Notes under the pieces: generated by a model
The model's database searches: none
The model's input: only the letters and a program-made list of their open reading frames with translations
Told to the model about the DNA's origin: nothing
Made by a program: the position numbers and the translations under genes
Source of the DNA: Sipunculus nudus
Lineage: Eukaryota > Annelida > Sipuncula > Golfingiida > Sipunculidae
Assembly: GCA_026874595.1 (NCBI GenBank)
Contig: CM049322.1
Coordinates: 31,127,340 to 31,191,339 of the forward strand
Length of the DNA: 64,000 nucleotides
Direction: 5' to 3'
Shown: piece after piece, positions 21,790-34,560 of the stretch
How the letters are laid out: the number at the start of each line of letters is the position of its first letter
How positions within the stretch are numbered: position 1 is the stretch's first letter

Positions 21790-23116
21790 ACTGTTATTTT
21801 TGCCGAAAAAAAAATAATGCATTAAAACAAATGGAAATACTGTTAGCTTTGGGTTGATACATTGTTATACAATATTTTAGAAACTTTCTTTCTGTTTAAT
21901 TAGTATTCTTTTTCAAAGTAATAATTCCCTTACATTAACGGACACATCTTCCTTCTTGTATGTATGTAATAGTTTATATTTTAAGTTCCGGGAGCTGTCG
22001 ATGAAGAGAATGATAAAATAACAACTGGTAAAGATAATATTCTGAGAAATCTTTCGAAAGAAAGAAGAAAGAGAAAAACACACACACACACGAATAATAG
22101 CTTCGGACATCTGATTTAACCACGATTTGTACTAAAGGAGTTTAAGCCATATTTGCCATCATAAACAGTTGTAATCGTCCAGTTACTCAGATCAGATGAG
22201 AGCCACGGCCAGCGTCAGAGTTTGTTTCTTCCTTCCAACATGGCAGCTTTAACAATGATTCTTGGTTATAGACCAGGATATATATAAAATGATTTATCAC
22301 GTGGTTTCAGCGGACCTTTATGGCCATGGCGTAGCAGGATTGAATATACGTAGGCGTCGTTCACAAATCGTAGCCCAGTCGTAGGATTATCGTGGAGCTA
22401 TCCAGTTTCGTGGGCGTCGTAACATTAAATATTCTTTAATGTTTCGTGTCCATTAACATCTTCCTCGTAATGGAATTTATTTCACTCGACAAGCCAATTG
22501 GCCATGAATTGCCACGATTTCAACTCTGTGGCGTCAAATTCGTGAAAGTGGGAACGGGGCTTAAACAGCCGTATGCGAGGTAATGGGACTGTGTGCTTGG
22601 ATGGTTTTGCTGAGAAATTTTTGTATAAAGCAAAACTGAGCTGATAGTTTAAAAAATTGGCATAATATATTGTTCTTGACCATGCCCCGTTAATTGATAG
22701 AGGTAAGCTAGGACATGTTTTAGCTGGGGATGAGCGAGCACAACCAAACGGAAAATAATGGGCAGGAATCGGGAATTAAAAAAATGAACTCTAGTTGTGG
22801 GGTAGGTAGCAGCTCGGAGAGAGTAACAAACTAAACGCAGCTGCGCAGATTACAGCGTTAGAATTGCCGCCATTCGCCGAGTAGGCTAATCGAAACCTAC
22901 CTTGAACGATTTGGACGTCAGCTGTGAGCAAGCATTGCTCGAGGGGAATTTGAGCGTTGTATCTCAGCATTTTATTAAAGTGAAAAAACTTTAAGATTTT
23001 CTCAGTACTATCCACAGAAAAGCCTACATGCCATTCGTTAGGACACATGCTACCATAGGGGCCAATCACAATATATAATTTCACAGTATAGCTTGGGTCA
23101 TTCATGCAAAAGTAAA

Positions 23117-23360
23117 TTTAAGGCGGCCATGTTGGATTGTTGATCAGTTGGAAATTAATACTACCTTTCCTCCAATAGGGATCAACAAGCATATATAGGT
23201 TCGCAGGTATAGCTGTAATATTGCTTGATATGATGCGCAGGGATTGATAGTAGATAGACACCATGACGGATAGACCTATAAGGACAAACGGGCAGATAGA
23301 ATTGATGCGAAAAGACATTTAAGGCGGCCATGTTGGATTGTTGACAAGTGGGAAATAAAT
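23117..23360 (+). repeat. Paired short repeat (GGCGGCCATGTTGGATTG)
   Basis: TTTAAGGCGGCCATGTTGGA and flanking bases occur at about 23117 and again at about 23318, followed each time by TTGTTGA, GTGGGAA/TTGGAAA and AATA. Two copies, 201 bp apart, in direct orientation. Confidence 0.75.
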
Positions 23361-24708
23361 ACCACACATCCTCTAAAAATGCTTGATATAATTCTCACAG
23401 CAGGTATGTTAGTGGAGAGACCTACAAGGTAAAACGGATTGAAAGAATATCTTATTATAATAAGGTACCAGTGTATGAAGCGACTAAGAAAACCATAAGA
23501 ATAAAACTCAGGTGTTAATATCTTCTGATCTGTGTGGGAAATATTTCTTTGAACAGTCTTTTTATATTCCAGGAAGTATCTCCACCAAAGTAAACGGTTT
23601 TTTTAATATTGGTCACATGATCAATATGTTGATCAATATGTTTTTTTTTATAAAAGCTACAGCTGTCCTTGTAAAATGGTATGTTGCCTGTATTTTTCTT
23701 ACAAATCTTAACGTCAGAGGTGTTTGAACGTGCGTTTTCGCCTCTTAAATAGGAAAATACTGGTCAAATTCAAACTATGCATGCTGATTGTCTTAAAGGT
23801 ATTAAACAGGTACTCTATTCTAATTGTATAGATCAACACAAAATATGTGTTCAGCACAGAACTGTCTGATCTTCACAGTGCTAAACTATATTTTTTGCTC
23901 AGTAGCTTGCAGAATATAGGTCCCTGTATTTTTAAGTCGGCTATTCACTTGCCTTATTTTACGTATTTGTTGGATTTATGGCCTACTCCCGATAGAGTTT
24001 AATGAATTCTAATTAAAAAAAAATATTTATAACCCCCATGTGTATAGGCTTGTATATCAACAATCTGTTATTTGATACACGCCAGATAACAAAATGGGTC
24101 TCTTGAATTCAGATAGTTTATAGGTTTAACGTTTACGCCCTGTTCACGGACGGTCAAACGGACGGGTATCAGACCAAGGGTAGTTTTTATAGATGAGATG
24201 ACTTTCTATCAGGTTGGCTAAAAATGTATACTTTGTTGTTATATATTACTGTTAGTGGCCGCAAGATGGCGGCCCCTGCTATGCATGTATTAAAGAATAC
24301 CAATAAGATATCATTCAACTCCTTGTATGTGAATTTCTTTATGTGTTTACCTGCGTTGTAACCATAAACAGTAATTTGCATATAATAATTATAACTGTGG
24401 TAAATGTTTAAGCAACGAATGTCCTATAGACAACCTTTATTTTATTTTCATGTAAAGTGCAGAGTTAGTTGGGTCGGATCAAAGTTGTATATGCACTTAC
24501 AGCCATCCCCGCACGCTCTCTAACTGAGGTATTTGACGATAGATCGGAACAGCAAGTACATGATGTACAATGGACAAACGTTGAGCAGAAAGCACTTTTC
24601 TTTTGTGCGACTTACTTTATTAGAAAGGATGTCGCCTTGGGCGAATGCGTTCCCCATCCTCAGGTCAATAAACATATATCGGCAAAACCAATTTGAATTG
24701 GTTGAATC

Positions 24709-24709
<1 letters not shown>

Positions 24710-24740
<31 letters not shown>
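24710..24740. repeat. (TAA)n microsatellite
   Basis: AATAATAAT run of about 30 bp. Confidence 0.95.
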
Positions 24741-25302
24741 TAGCGAAGCACTAAGAGAGCGCAGACCTCCGCCAAGACAGCTCATTACCCCATCAGGCTT
24801 TGGAAAAATTGCAGCATTTTTCCTTTAAAAATAATCATACCCTGACAAATCTTGACACCAACTATAATTTGCAATATATCCTGTTTCTTCTTATAAATTC
24901 TTCACATGTCATATAGCATAGCACTGAAGTAGAAACAGTATAAAATCAACTCTAACCCATTAAGAGAGTGAATATTCCTATCAGATGTTCAAATCTGAAC
25001 CGAGTGTGTTGAGCACCCCTAAAAAAATAATGTAATATTCATTGATAATACCTCACAATTCTTTCAGTATAAAAGCCCTTTAACAAATATCCTCATTTGA
25101 TCACTTCAATAAACCCTCTGTCTTCCCTAAGGAATCGAGGGAACAAATTTATTTGTTTTATAGATATTTAGCTATAATCATCTACACTTCCAGATAAACA
25201 AACAGTACGACAGAAAGAGAAAAAAATCGAAACAATTAAAAAAATAGATAAACATTAAGATCGAGAGAAATTCTTTTTTTATCATAATCTGCAAGCATTG
25301 GA

Positions 25303-25415
25303 CCTGGACAGTTGAGGGGTAAAATGCTCGGCTCCCTGCGCTGGCGACTCGGGTTCGATCCCTGGCGTTGTCGTGACAGTGGGTTGTAGTTTCCGTCCAA
25401 CCAATAACCAACGAT
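25303..25415 (+). mobile_element. tRNA-derived SINE, copy 2
   Basis: The tRNA-like head reads GACAGTTGAGGGGTAAAATG (A-box zone) and CGGGTTCGATCCC (B-box, a good match to GGTTCGANYCC). It is followed by GGGTTGTAGTTTCCGTCCAA, which matches GGGTTGTAGTAGCCCGTCCA in copy 3. The tail is short, so the copy looks 3'-truncated. Confidence 0.75.
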
Positions 25416-25690
25416 TATGAATCTTACATGAGGAAGAAAATTTGTATCTGATCTTTAAATAATAGTTAAGCTGTATTAATCATACGACACACGTCAGGGT
25501 TTATGTAGGCATGTGTGCTGAAAAACAAGTGGTATTTTTTTTGCACTGTGGATTCGTTCAACTTTGATACAGTAATGTTGTTGTTGTGGCACTTTTCTCA
25601 GTGTTATCGTTGTTCTCTCTGGCGTAATAAAATCAAATATATAAATTCAGATATATAAAGTCAAACAATGTATTACAGAAGTGATAAAAA

Positions 25691-25747
25691 ATCATTTCAG
25701 TTTGTACCTGAGGAAGGAGCACACATAAAAGCTCTCCTTACGAAATA
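25691..25747 (+). repeat. CCTGAGGA-hairpin-GAAA motif (related to 57777 repeat)
   Basis: ATCATTTCAGTTTGTACCTG is followed by AGGAAGGAGC, a loop, GCTCTCCTT and ACGAAATAG. The leader matches the tandem repeat at 57777 (ATCATTTCAGTTTGTGCCTG). The layout resembles the hairpin motif near the end of Penelope-like elements (see 50275). Confidence 0.5.
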
Positions 25748-25790
25748 GTTCTTTAGTACAAAAAGTAAAACTATTTGTATATGAAACATT

Positions 25791-25828
25791 ATAGAACAAG
25801 AATACACAGAAAAAGTCGGATCACCCCG
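25791..25828 (-). repeat. 38-bp SINE tail segment, also at 26096-26133
   Basis: The segment from ATAGAACAAGAATACACAGA to TCGGATCACCCCG is identical in both places. It links the tRNA-like head to the palindrome arms and suggests both come from one SINE family. Confidence 0.8.
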
Positions 25829-25893
25829 TATGGGAAACGAACCCATGACCCTCCGATTGCCGGTCGTCTGCTCTACCACTGAGCTAACAGGGA
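25823..25893 (-). mobile_element. tRNA-like SINE head
   Basis: The minus strand folds as a 71-nt tRNA-like cloverleaf. The acceptor arms TCCCTGT and ACGGGGT pair at six of seven positions, the D arm is GCTC-AGTGGTA-GAGC, and the T arm is ATGGG-TTCGTTT-CCCAT. A box (TAGCTCAGTGG) and B box (GGTTCGTTTCC) are visible. The anticodon stem is poor (three of five pairs) and T-loop base A58 is replaced, so it is not a working tRNA gene. TTTTT follows shortly after. The downstream tail is shared with the palindrome at 26049. Confidence 0.65.
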
Positions 25894-26048
25894 TCCCCAA
25901 CTTCCTCTGTGTATCAGCACACTTTCATAGGAACCAGCGAAGTTACGTCACTACTGTGACTGGTATTATACATACTACATGTGTCGACACGGCGACTTTG
26001 CATGCAGCAGTGATAAACTGATGGCCTTTTATGGTGTGCATCAAATCT

Positions 26049-26206
26049 TATATAGAAAGATGTTAAACGGCCATGCTGATCCATCTCATGGAGATATAGA
26101 ACAAGAATACACAGAAAAAGTCGGATCACCCCGACTCTTTCTGTGTATTCTTGTTCTATATCTCCATGAGATGGATCAGCATGGCCGTTTAACATCTTTC
26201 TATATA
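26049..26206. repeat. Near-perfect palindrome, 76-bp arms, 6-nt loop
   Basis: The left arm starts TATATAGAAAGATGTTAAAC and the right arm ends with its reverse complement. The loop is ATCACC (26125-26130). Only one pair mismatches (A26118 against C26137). The arms are the tail of the SINE at 25791-25893 in opposite orientations. As single strand this would form a hairpin of about 76 bp. Confidence 0.95.
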
Positions 26207-26212
26207 TGAAAC

Positions 26213-26214
<2 letters not shown>

Positions 26215-26262
<48 letters not shown>
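26215..26262. repeat. (TA)n microsatellite
   Basis: TA repeat of about 48 bp directly after the palindrome and GAAACATTATA. AT-rich low-complexity sequence continues to about 26450. Confidence 0.98.
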
Positions 26263-26263
<1 letters not shown>

Positions 26264-26686
26264 AATATGTTTTCTACATATATTAATATATCATAAATAA
26301 ATATTCTATATTCCTACGTATATTTCATTTATAAATATTCTATATTCATACGATTATCATAAATATATATTCAATATTTATATCATAACTATATATATAT
26401 ATACATGTATATATATTTATATATATACTCTATATATAATATATATTCTAGGACACGCTTTGAACGGATGGCGCTCTATTGCGGTTAGTGTCAAACCCTG
26501 TGGAAATAAATGCGCTCTGGAATATAATGAAGACCATCGAAATTCGGACTGAAAAGGGTCGTTTAAGAACAGAACAGAAATTCACTAATGCGTCCCCTAC
26601 TCGGGAATGGTGTGATTACAAGCATTTCATGTTTATATTGCACAATAGATGGCGCTGTATACTAAAAAATACAGAGACTGTAATAA

Positions 26687-26940
26687 GGCCAAAAAATAAA
26701 AGGTATGGTTCTCAGGCACCGCCCCGTCAATTTTAACACCCCGCATCAAAAAATTTTAAGAAGATAAATAATACAATTTACGTAGTGTTTAGCAAAAAAA
26801 TTTATTATTTTCATACTTTCCCCTGATCATATGACATTTTTATCGAAACATCCAAAAAAGGATAAAAAATAAAATACCGCCCGCCCGCACTGATTTCTGA
26901 AAAAAAGTGCCTGAGAACCATACCTTATTTGTTTGGCCTA
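26687..26940. mobile_element. MITE with terminal inverted repeats (about 250 bp)
   Basis: A perfect 20-bp inverted pair, AAGGTATGGTTCTCAGGCAC (26700-26719) and its complement (26907-26926), extends outward with small differences to AGGCCAAA and TTTGGCCT, giving about 33-bp ends. The inside is AT-rich with no coding sequence. This fits a non-autonomous DNA transposon of unknown superfamily. Confidence 0.8.
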
Positions 26941-29900
26941 GTATGGAATGCATAAGCGGTTCTGTACAGCAGTGCAATATTATAAGTACAGTATACATAC
27001 ATACTAGTTTATATTTAACTACAGGAATATTATTAATCATGAGTGTGAACAATGATGTATTGGTTTTACTCTGCCTAGTAGTGAATAATGAATATTAATC
27101 AGATAACTAAGTACATATATAATTAATTAAAGGTGTTTTTACACTAAGCTAAGGACACAGGCGCTTGACACAATGTCAACAAACACCGGACAGGGCGACA
27201 ACCAGAGGGAAACAGGGCCACGGCCCACACAAGCCCCTCCATCAGACCATCACCAACTAAACCGGTCCGTCCCCGCTTTAGGGGCCCCACACCCCAAACA
27301 AACCATCGAGTCCCAACAAAACAAGCCACCCCGATCACCAATCCATCCCACCCCACAACTCATCCTGTCTCTGACTGGGTGGTACCTAATTGAAGATTGA
27401 AGACCTCACCCTGAGGGCTGAAGAAATATCTGGTTTATATCAACCTGATTGGCAGATTTAAAATACAAATGATAATTTTTAGGAGGTTTCATCATAGTTT
27501 GGGCAATTTTTTGTAGCTTAAAGTCCAGTGCTTGCCATTGAAACATGACACACAGGCCTTCTTTTTAAATAAACAGACTTGGTCTGTGAAATATCTTGAT
27601 ATAATAGCTTGATCTGCCATTTTTCCAACAAGTAGAGGCAATCCATCTGCTTTGAGATAATCAAGGTATTCCTTCACTCATTTCGTTGAGAAAAACCGGA
27701 AAAGAGGCCATTACACAGAGGCCATTATAGTTGTCTTTAAGGGGGGCTTATCACCTATATAGCATGTTGAATTAACACGAAAAATAGTGTGTTCTCTTTT
27801 AAATGATTAAGTACCTGACAAACCATTTGCTGGCTTTTGTACACGTGTGTTTAAAGCTGGACCGGGCGAGATCACAGGTGACCAACATATACTCACCGCA
27901 TGGGATTGCATGCACCACTCGGCTAAAATATTTGTCAATTAGGAGATTTCCTTAGTGTCTTGGCCACAAAAATGTAATACATGTTCCCGCTGGCTGAAAC
28001 ATTGTATGTTATCTGTGGCGCATGCTAAAATCGGAACTCTGGCCTCGCGGCCTTGTTATTGTAAACATACACACGTGGACCGTATTTACAAACACACAGA
28101 ACCATAACAAGGTGTTAAAACAGCTCAATGGGAGGGACTGATGGGATAGGTTTGCCTGGAACCTTAAAACGCAAACGTAAACAGATAGTGTGAAAGAATC
28201 AGTATAATATTGCTCCTTATTATGCCCTTAATAAACAGGGTAAATCCTATATTAAATGACCAAGGAGTGCTGGAGCAGGTACTGTTTGTACCACAAGCAG
28301 GCTTGACCTGCAAGATGGGCCTCATTAGTGGACAGTTCCGCAGTAGATCTATTTCCTAAATATTTAATCGAACCTCTTGTTAGTAACTAATATCTAGCCA
28401 TGTCTTAACCTTCAGCTTAGCCACCTGAGAATTTCCAAGTTTATCAGAAGATCTTCTAAATTTAACGTGTTGTAGAGGCGTCCATTTCCCAGGTCACTGC
28501 GTTCTCACGAATATTTCCGGGGATAAAAAGTGCCGAGAATTATTTCTGTCTCAAGATGTCTATAATGACAGGTGCACATGTTACACTTAGTTGACTCTTA
28601 AGTGTGCTTGTTGTTGGTATAGCTATTGAGAAGTACTGCAGTACTCAGTCAAATTCTTCTCGAAACAAATAAACACGAATGGTCTGTCTCAGTGAACATC
28701 GCATGAGCTAATTCTAAATTTATATGCATATTATATGCCCCACTTGATCATGATATTTTGCTCAACCGTATAGGTAACATGTTATACATAAGCGATTTTG
28801 ATTTGAAACGAGTCACCCGTAAGTAACAAATATTGCATGATAGCTTTAAATTGACCGAATTATTATTATATAAAAAAGCATATGTGTTGAGTTCAATTTT
28901 TTATAGTCATTCTCCACTCTCCTGTCCTAATATTAATTTGATGTGACAACACAGTATACGACTTGGCTACATGATAAATCACCGTATATAAAAACTTCCC
29001 GTGTCGTAAACCTTTGTACCTTTACTTCACTGGAATTGAGGCGGTGCCCTGACCCGATGATCCGTAATCTATAAATCTACATTCCTGCCACGTGGTCTCA
29101 TATCGAAGTAATGGAACAGTGGTGCATTATATATAATATAAAATAATATAATATTAATTTAATTATGACAGATATAATGTGTAAATAAAAAAATTGATGT
29201 CAACGTTATAATATTTATACAAATTATATAATGAAATAGGCATTTATATGGTGAAGTCAATATAATCTAATATCATGTCTTTTCCATCTAAATAAAATAA
29301 ACTCAGCAATATTCTTAGGGTAATGTTTACGTGAGTTTTCATGTGCATATATTCCTTTCTCTCCTTTTCTCTCTCTCTATATAAATGTGTATGTATATGT
29401 TTATGTATATACATATATTTCACAAAAAGGAAACCAGTACTTAGGCACAAATACCTTTTTAATTAACCAATACAATTTATTATTGTGTATATGTAATAAT
29501 GACTAGAAGATTTGTTTTATTATTATGTATTCATGTATATTGATCTTATTTTATTGAGATATGATCAAGATTACCCTAATGATTATAAACATCCCGGTTC
29601 TTTATCTAGCCGTGGTTATTGAGTCATCTGATGACCGCAGTGAAAGAACAAGTATCATCCTGTTCAAAGGTCCCTTGTTGAATAAAGCACACTTTCCTTT
29701 AACAGGACAGACAGACCATTAACAAAGATTATCTGATCAATAGTACCCAGCTAATCAGAAAACGATAATAAATAAGGGACTTAATGCATCCTGCTTACTT
29801 TATTGGTTTATCATCATGTCATCAACTAATTTAAATGACCTTGTGCGAGCAAAACTGATAAAAACATACGAAATTACATGGTATAAAACTAAACACTTCA

Positions 29901-30130
29901 TGGTCAAAATAGTCAAGGAAATGCATTATTCCTCCATTGAATAATACTTGTATAGCACTTCCAAAATGTAAGAAATTATTCATTTTATATATTTATCGTC
30001 GATTTCTACATATATCTCTATTTTTGTTTGTTTGAATGAATTTGATCATAGTTAAACATCTTTTTTTACAAAGTTTCCTCGCATGACCATCCTTTTTATA
30101 ATGATTCTCAGGAGCGCATCTGAAATTTGT
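26941..30130. other. Intergenic sequence
   Basis: No gene is recognised. A 75-residue Pro/Gln-rich open frame at 27173-27400 stands out by base composition, but it has no domain and no paired exons. The remainder is AT-rich and unassigned. Confidence 0.55.
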
Positions 30131-30135
30131 CATTT

Positions 30136-30136
<1 letters not shown>

Positions 30137-30168
<32 letters not shown>

Positions 30169-30213
30169 CAGAGAGAGAGAGACAGAGAGAGAGACAGAGA
30201 GAGGGAGAGAAGC
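30137..30213. repeat. (GA)n/GACA simple repeat
   Basis: GAGAGA with interspersed GACAGA units; the charged open frame across it is an artefact. Confidence 0.97.
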
Positions 30214-30520
30214 AGGTAGGGGCAGACAAACAGAAATAGACACATACAGACAAACAGAAAAAAAAAAGACAGAAAGACATAATATATGCCTTATTATATG
30301 ATATTATAAGGAGACCGGGCTAAACTGAGACAAACTCGGGGAACGCCCCACCCCCACCTCCACACACACTTAATATTTATGAGGCCATCTCCGAGTGAAA
30401 TATCTCTTGTTCCAAATATTATATGCTTAAGTATATTATTAAAGAAAAATACCCTTTGTTTGCTGTGAATAATATAGAGGGCCAACAGGACACAACAGTG
30501 TTGCCATAAAAGAAGTACCG

Positions 30521-30748
30521 ACAGGAGGCAGCACTTTGTACGCATCATCCGCTGATCTTTTGGTGCCACGGTTCATCGATCAGCAAATTTTACGGAGCAA
30601 ATATAAACAAGGATCATGTGATCAGTTAATGTCGTTTGTCACGACTCGGGTGATGCACGAGCAAAGTTTTACTTGTACATGAGGTCGTTACTATGACGCT
30701 TGTTGGCACCTCCGACCCAAGAGCAATAAAATATGTTACTTGAAACAT
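30521..30748 (+). repeat. Intergenic block repeat, copy 1
   Basis: Shares ordered landmarks with 34561-34802 and 37721-37955: GGCAGCAC, GTCGTTTGTCACGA and CGTTACTATGACGCTTGTT. It is diverged, and its class is unknown. Confidence 0.6.
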
Positions 30749-30805
30749 GAAGGAACCCTATAAGTCGGTGTTTATATATTTGTTCCTAATTTGCGGAAAT
30801 CCATA

Positions 30806-30838
<33 letters not shown>
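30806..30838. repeat. (TAA)n microsatellite
   Basis: AATAATAAT run of about 33 bp. Confidence 0.95.
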
Positions 30839-30984
30839 GCGACCGTTTGGTGAAGTCTGTAAGAGACATTTGTATTTGTACAGGTGTGCTTGAATATTTG
30901 AAGACGATACTTTATGGGGTACCGTATTTGTATAAAAAACTTTAAAGACCATAAAAAAAAAGATTTACGCAACCTCAAAATCCC

Positions 30985-31065
30985 TATCTGTCTGTCTATC
31001 TGTCTGCCTGTCTGACTGTCTGTCTATATGTCTGCTTGTCTGTCCGTCTGTCTGTCTCTCTCTCA

Positions 31066-31108
<43 letters not shown>
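30985..31108. repeat. (TGTC)n and (CT)n simple repeats
   Basis: CTGTCTGT units from about 30985 to 31057, followed by CTCTCT to 31108. Confidence 0.95.
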
Positions 31109-31112
<4 letters not shown>

Positions 31113-31635
31113 TATTTATCGATAACACACCAGGTGTCAGCACTTTACGGTACCTGTCAGTTCATTCGAAGATGAATCAAAGGACAGTGCCGGGCATAGC
31201 CCAGGAAGTGTACCAGATAAATATGTTCATGATATTCTAAACGTGTTTCTTTTATGTTTTTGGTCACGTATCAGGTGTCCAAACAATCAATATTCATTTA
31301 TAAATATCTCTCTGAAGTGCCATTACTGAGTTGTATACTTGCCAACTATTTAAAGCTCCTGACCCCATCGTCCCGATCAAAGTCTTCAATTATGAGCTCG
31401 AGTCAAAACAATAGGCCCTAACAAAGCTGACTGCCAATATGTAAGGCTAATAGGAGGCGGTACAAAGGGTGGCTTTAACTGACCACTCGAACTAAATATT
31501 AAGATTTATTATTTTCTTTCTGTTCCTACGCTGAAGAAAAATCCACAATAAAAATAGTCTACAAACAGAGCAAATATATTTATGTATCAATACATGTATG
31601 TTTAAGCTAGGAGGTATGTGTGTTTATGACTGAAA

Positions 31636-32830
31636 GTCATCTGAGCTATAGCGATCACTCTTTGTCCGGCGTCCGTCCGTCCGTCTGTCCGTCCGTCCGT
31701 AACCAGGCACAAATCGTAACCGCTGGACCTTGAATCTTCTAACTTGACATCCTGAGAGGTCCATAAAAAATCTCCATGGAAACTTGAAATTAGGTCTCTG
31801 TTACCCATATCCTCTGAGCTTTGGGGCTCAGAAGTACCCCCGAGAATAACTGAAAATTTCATACAAAAGCTACAGTATCTGAACAACTGATTCATTGATC
31901 ACCATGATTCTTTGTATGCACATTCATCATGGAGTGGTTCATTAGTTTCTGCAGACTGGTGGCGCCTCCTGGTTTTAGAATTTTAAACAATTTTTTTCTC
32001 TATTTCTGCGACCTTTTAAGTTGCAGTCTTCCATTAGAGGGCACAAATCATAACCACTGGACCTAGAATTTTCTCACTTGACCCCCAGTGAGGTAGATGA
32101 AAAATCTCCTCGAAAACCTGAAACCTTTCACATATTCTTTGAGCTATGGGGCTTATAAATACCCCCAAGAATTATTGAAAATTTAATACCAAGCAGGGTA
32201 CAAATCAAAATCATTGGACCTAGAATCTTCTAACTTGATATCCTGATATTTCCTCAAAAGTTCTCTTCAGACACCTGAAATTAGGACTCTGTTACCCATA
32301 TTGTCTGAGCTATGGGCTCAGAAGTACCCAAAGATTAATTAAAAGTAAATGCATTGATAACCATGATTCTTTGCATGCATATTGATCAAGGAGTGTTTCG
32401 TCAGTTCCAGCAGACTGGTGGCACCCCCTGTATTTTTTTTTTAAATTTTAACACATTTTTTTCTCTCTATTTTTGAGACCTTTAAAGATGCGGTCGTCCG
32501 TTAACAGGGCAAAATTCGTAACCTTTGGTTTTAGAATCTTCAATCTTTACATCCAGGGAGGTCCTTGAAAAATATCCTTAGAAACCTGAAATAAGATCTC
32601 TGTTATCCATTTTCTCTGAGCTATGGGGCTTATTATCACCCCAGGGTAATTGAACAATTGATACCAAAGTAGGGCAAAAATCATAACCAATGGACCCAGA
32701 ATCTTCTAACTTGACATCCTGAGAGTTCCTCAAAAGTTCTCCCCTGAAACCTGAAATTTGGTCACCAAATTCTAAGAATTTTGGAGTATGTTTGAGCACC
32801 CCTGAAATAATGTAAAATACACAGAATGTG
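31636..32830. repeat. Higher-order tandem repeat, about 465-bp period
   Basis: It starts with CTGAGCTATAGCGATCACTC and a GTCC run. The motif (G)CAAATCxTAACCxxTGGACC recurs near 31708, 32041, 32199, 32508 and 32673, that is at alternating steps of about 320 and 160 bp. ACCATGATTCTTTG plus CAGACTGGTGGC recurs at about 31900 and 32360. A related leader lies at 53980. No coding sequence is seen. Confidence 0.75.
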
Positions 32831-34560
32831 CCAGATTCCTCAGGAAAGACTGGTTTAATTGTCATCAAATTTTGTGTGGTTATGGGTCTGAATAAACTAA
32901 AGCTAATATGCATGAACCATGATGCCATCTACATTGTCTTAATTAGTTGCCTGTGCAAGGACATATTGTTAACATGTCAGTCGGCTGAGCGTCATGACCC
33001 ATGCGCCACCTGTTATTGGTAAACACTTTATATTTAATTTTAAGATATACAGAGAAACCTGTCCTTAAGGGGACCTCCATATAACCACCACCTGTGCACT
33101 TTGGACAACTAATGCGGTGAGTGGGATGTAAACGTTGAGGTTTGTGACCTCTCTAATACAGCTACCTTCCCATTACAATCGAAATTTCTCGTCATTGTCC
33201 GTTATTTGTAGGTTCTACAGTACATGAAACACTTTGTCAATCTCCTTCGTTATGTTTATTGTTTATTTTTAATATAAAAGCCCATGTATATGTCGATTAT
33301 TGACAATCAGTACACATGCAGTCGCTTGTCTTAGGCAAGGCAGGTCTGGATATTATTTATCACCTGTCTTCCCTTAGGACTTTTAATAACATGATGAATA
33401 GGAAGTTTACCTTACACTATCTTGGCATACCACACCTAATTATGATAAAAAAACTATTTGCAAGAGCCACAATAAATATTCAAACGCAGAAAATAGTATT
33501 TCAACGAATACCACTTTTCAACGTTGGCACACACACACCCTCACACACACACATATATAAATATAGTCCTCCCTACAGTATAGTGCATTAAGTATAAAAT
33601 TAAGTATACTAAGCACCAAAAGTCACATAAAATAATGTCAGAAACGTCGGTGAATGTTCGTTTTCCTTTGTGCACTTAGGTCAACATAATACGTTTTTGT
33701 TAATAAACAATAAAAAATTGGCCACCAGGGGGCGGTAGCAGACAAGGTGTGGGGATGTATCTGTTCATTATCTCATTGGTGATATTTACATAACGTCACA
33801 AAATATCTATAAAGCGTGCCTGGTGTCACCGTCCCCAGGTCAATGTTATGATGATATAAGCTGCTTATATATTATCATATGTCCTACATTTTGGATACGA
33901 GGCTTCAGAGATAAAGAAAAGTGTTAAAGATATTAGCATATGTTCCATTCAAGGATAATTAATTAATTTTTGTACCCGTTTTCACTTACACAGTGATGTC
34001 TGAGGCATTAAACTATGTGTTAGACAAAAGGCAATCACACAATTGTGTGTGTGTGTGTGGTTAACAAGCTTTTCTTGACAATATACCTTTATCATATACG
34101 ATATTCTATTGTTTTCAGCCATGACACCAAGATCAAGGACATGACGGTACACATCCTGGTCAAGGCTGTGTTCATGATTACCGTGTTATTAAATGAAAGG
34201 CTGAAAGTGCAGGAATGAATTGCCCGAAGGAACAGAAATCACTTTCACTGATAATGCATAAAACATCATGGTAAATCATCTGGCTTATGTGACTTACTTT
34301 ACATGATCATAGAACAATGTCAGGATTCATACAGTCACTCTTAAACAGGACTTAATTATGTGATATTTTTACAAAACTTAAAAAAAAGAATGCGGATATG
34401 GATAAAGAATCTTTAACAGACCCTAGATATAATATGACTTTTTTGGACGACGAAGGGTCCGTTTTTCCGCAGTTTTTTTAATCTTTCCTCTCACCTGCTG
34501 TGATAAAAATGTTGTGAAAAGAGGAACAGAGGTAGAGACAACGACAAGTATTAAGTGTCA
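32831..34560. other. Intergenic sequence
   Basis: Unassigned AT-rich sequence with short CA and GT runs (about 33530 and 34045). No gene is recognised. Confidence 0.6.

Larger units (their letters stand above)
20901..25300. other. Intergenic region with scattered repeats
   Basis: No gene is seen. It contains a separated direct repeat (21193-21297 and 21684-21789), a short repeat TTAAGGCGGCCATGTTGGAT near 23117 and 23318, and (TAA)n at 24710-24740. Short open frames show no domain signature. Confidence 0.6.

Noticed and set aside
27173-27400. Pro/Gln-rich 75-residue open frame beginning MSTNTGQGDNQRE
   Set aside because: It stands out by composition and could be the start of a retroelement ORF1, but no zinc knuckle, RT or other following domain is present.
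30083-30301. RE-rich open frame
   Set aside because: It translates a GA repeat.
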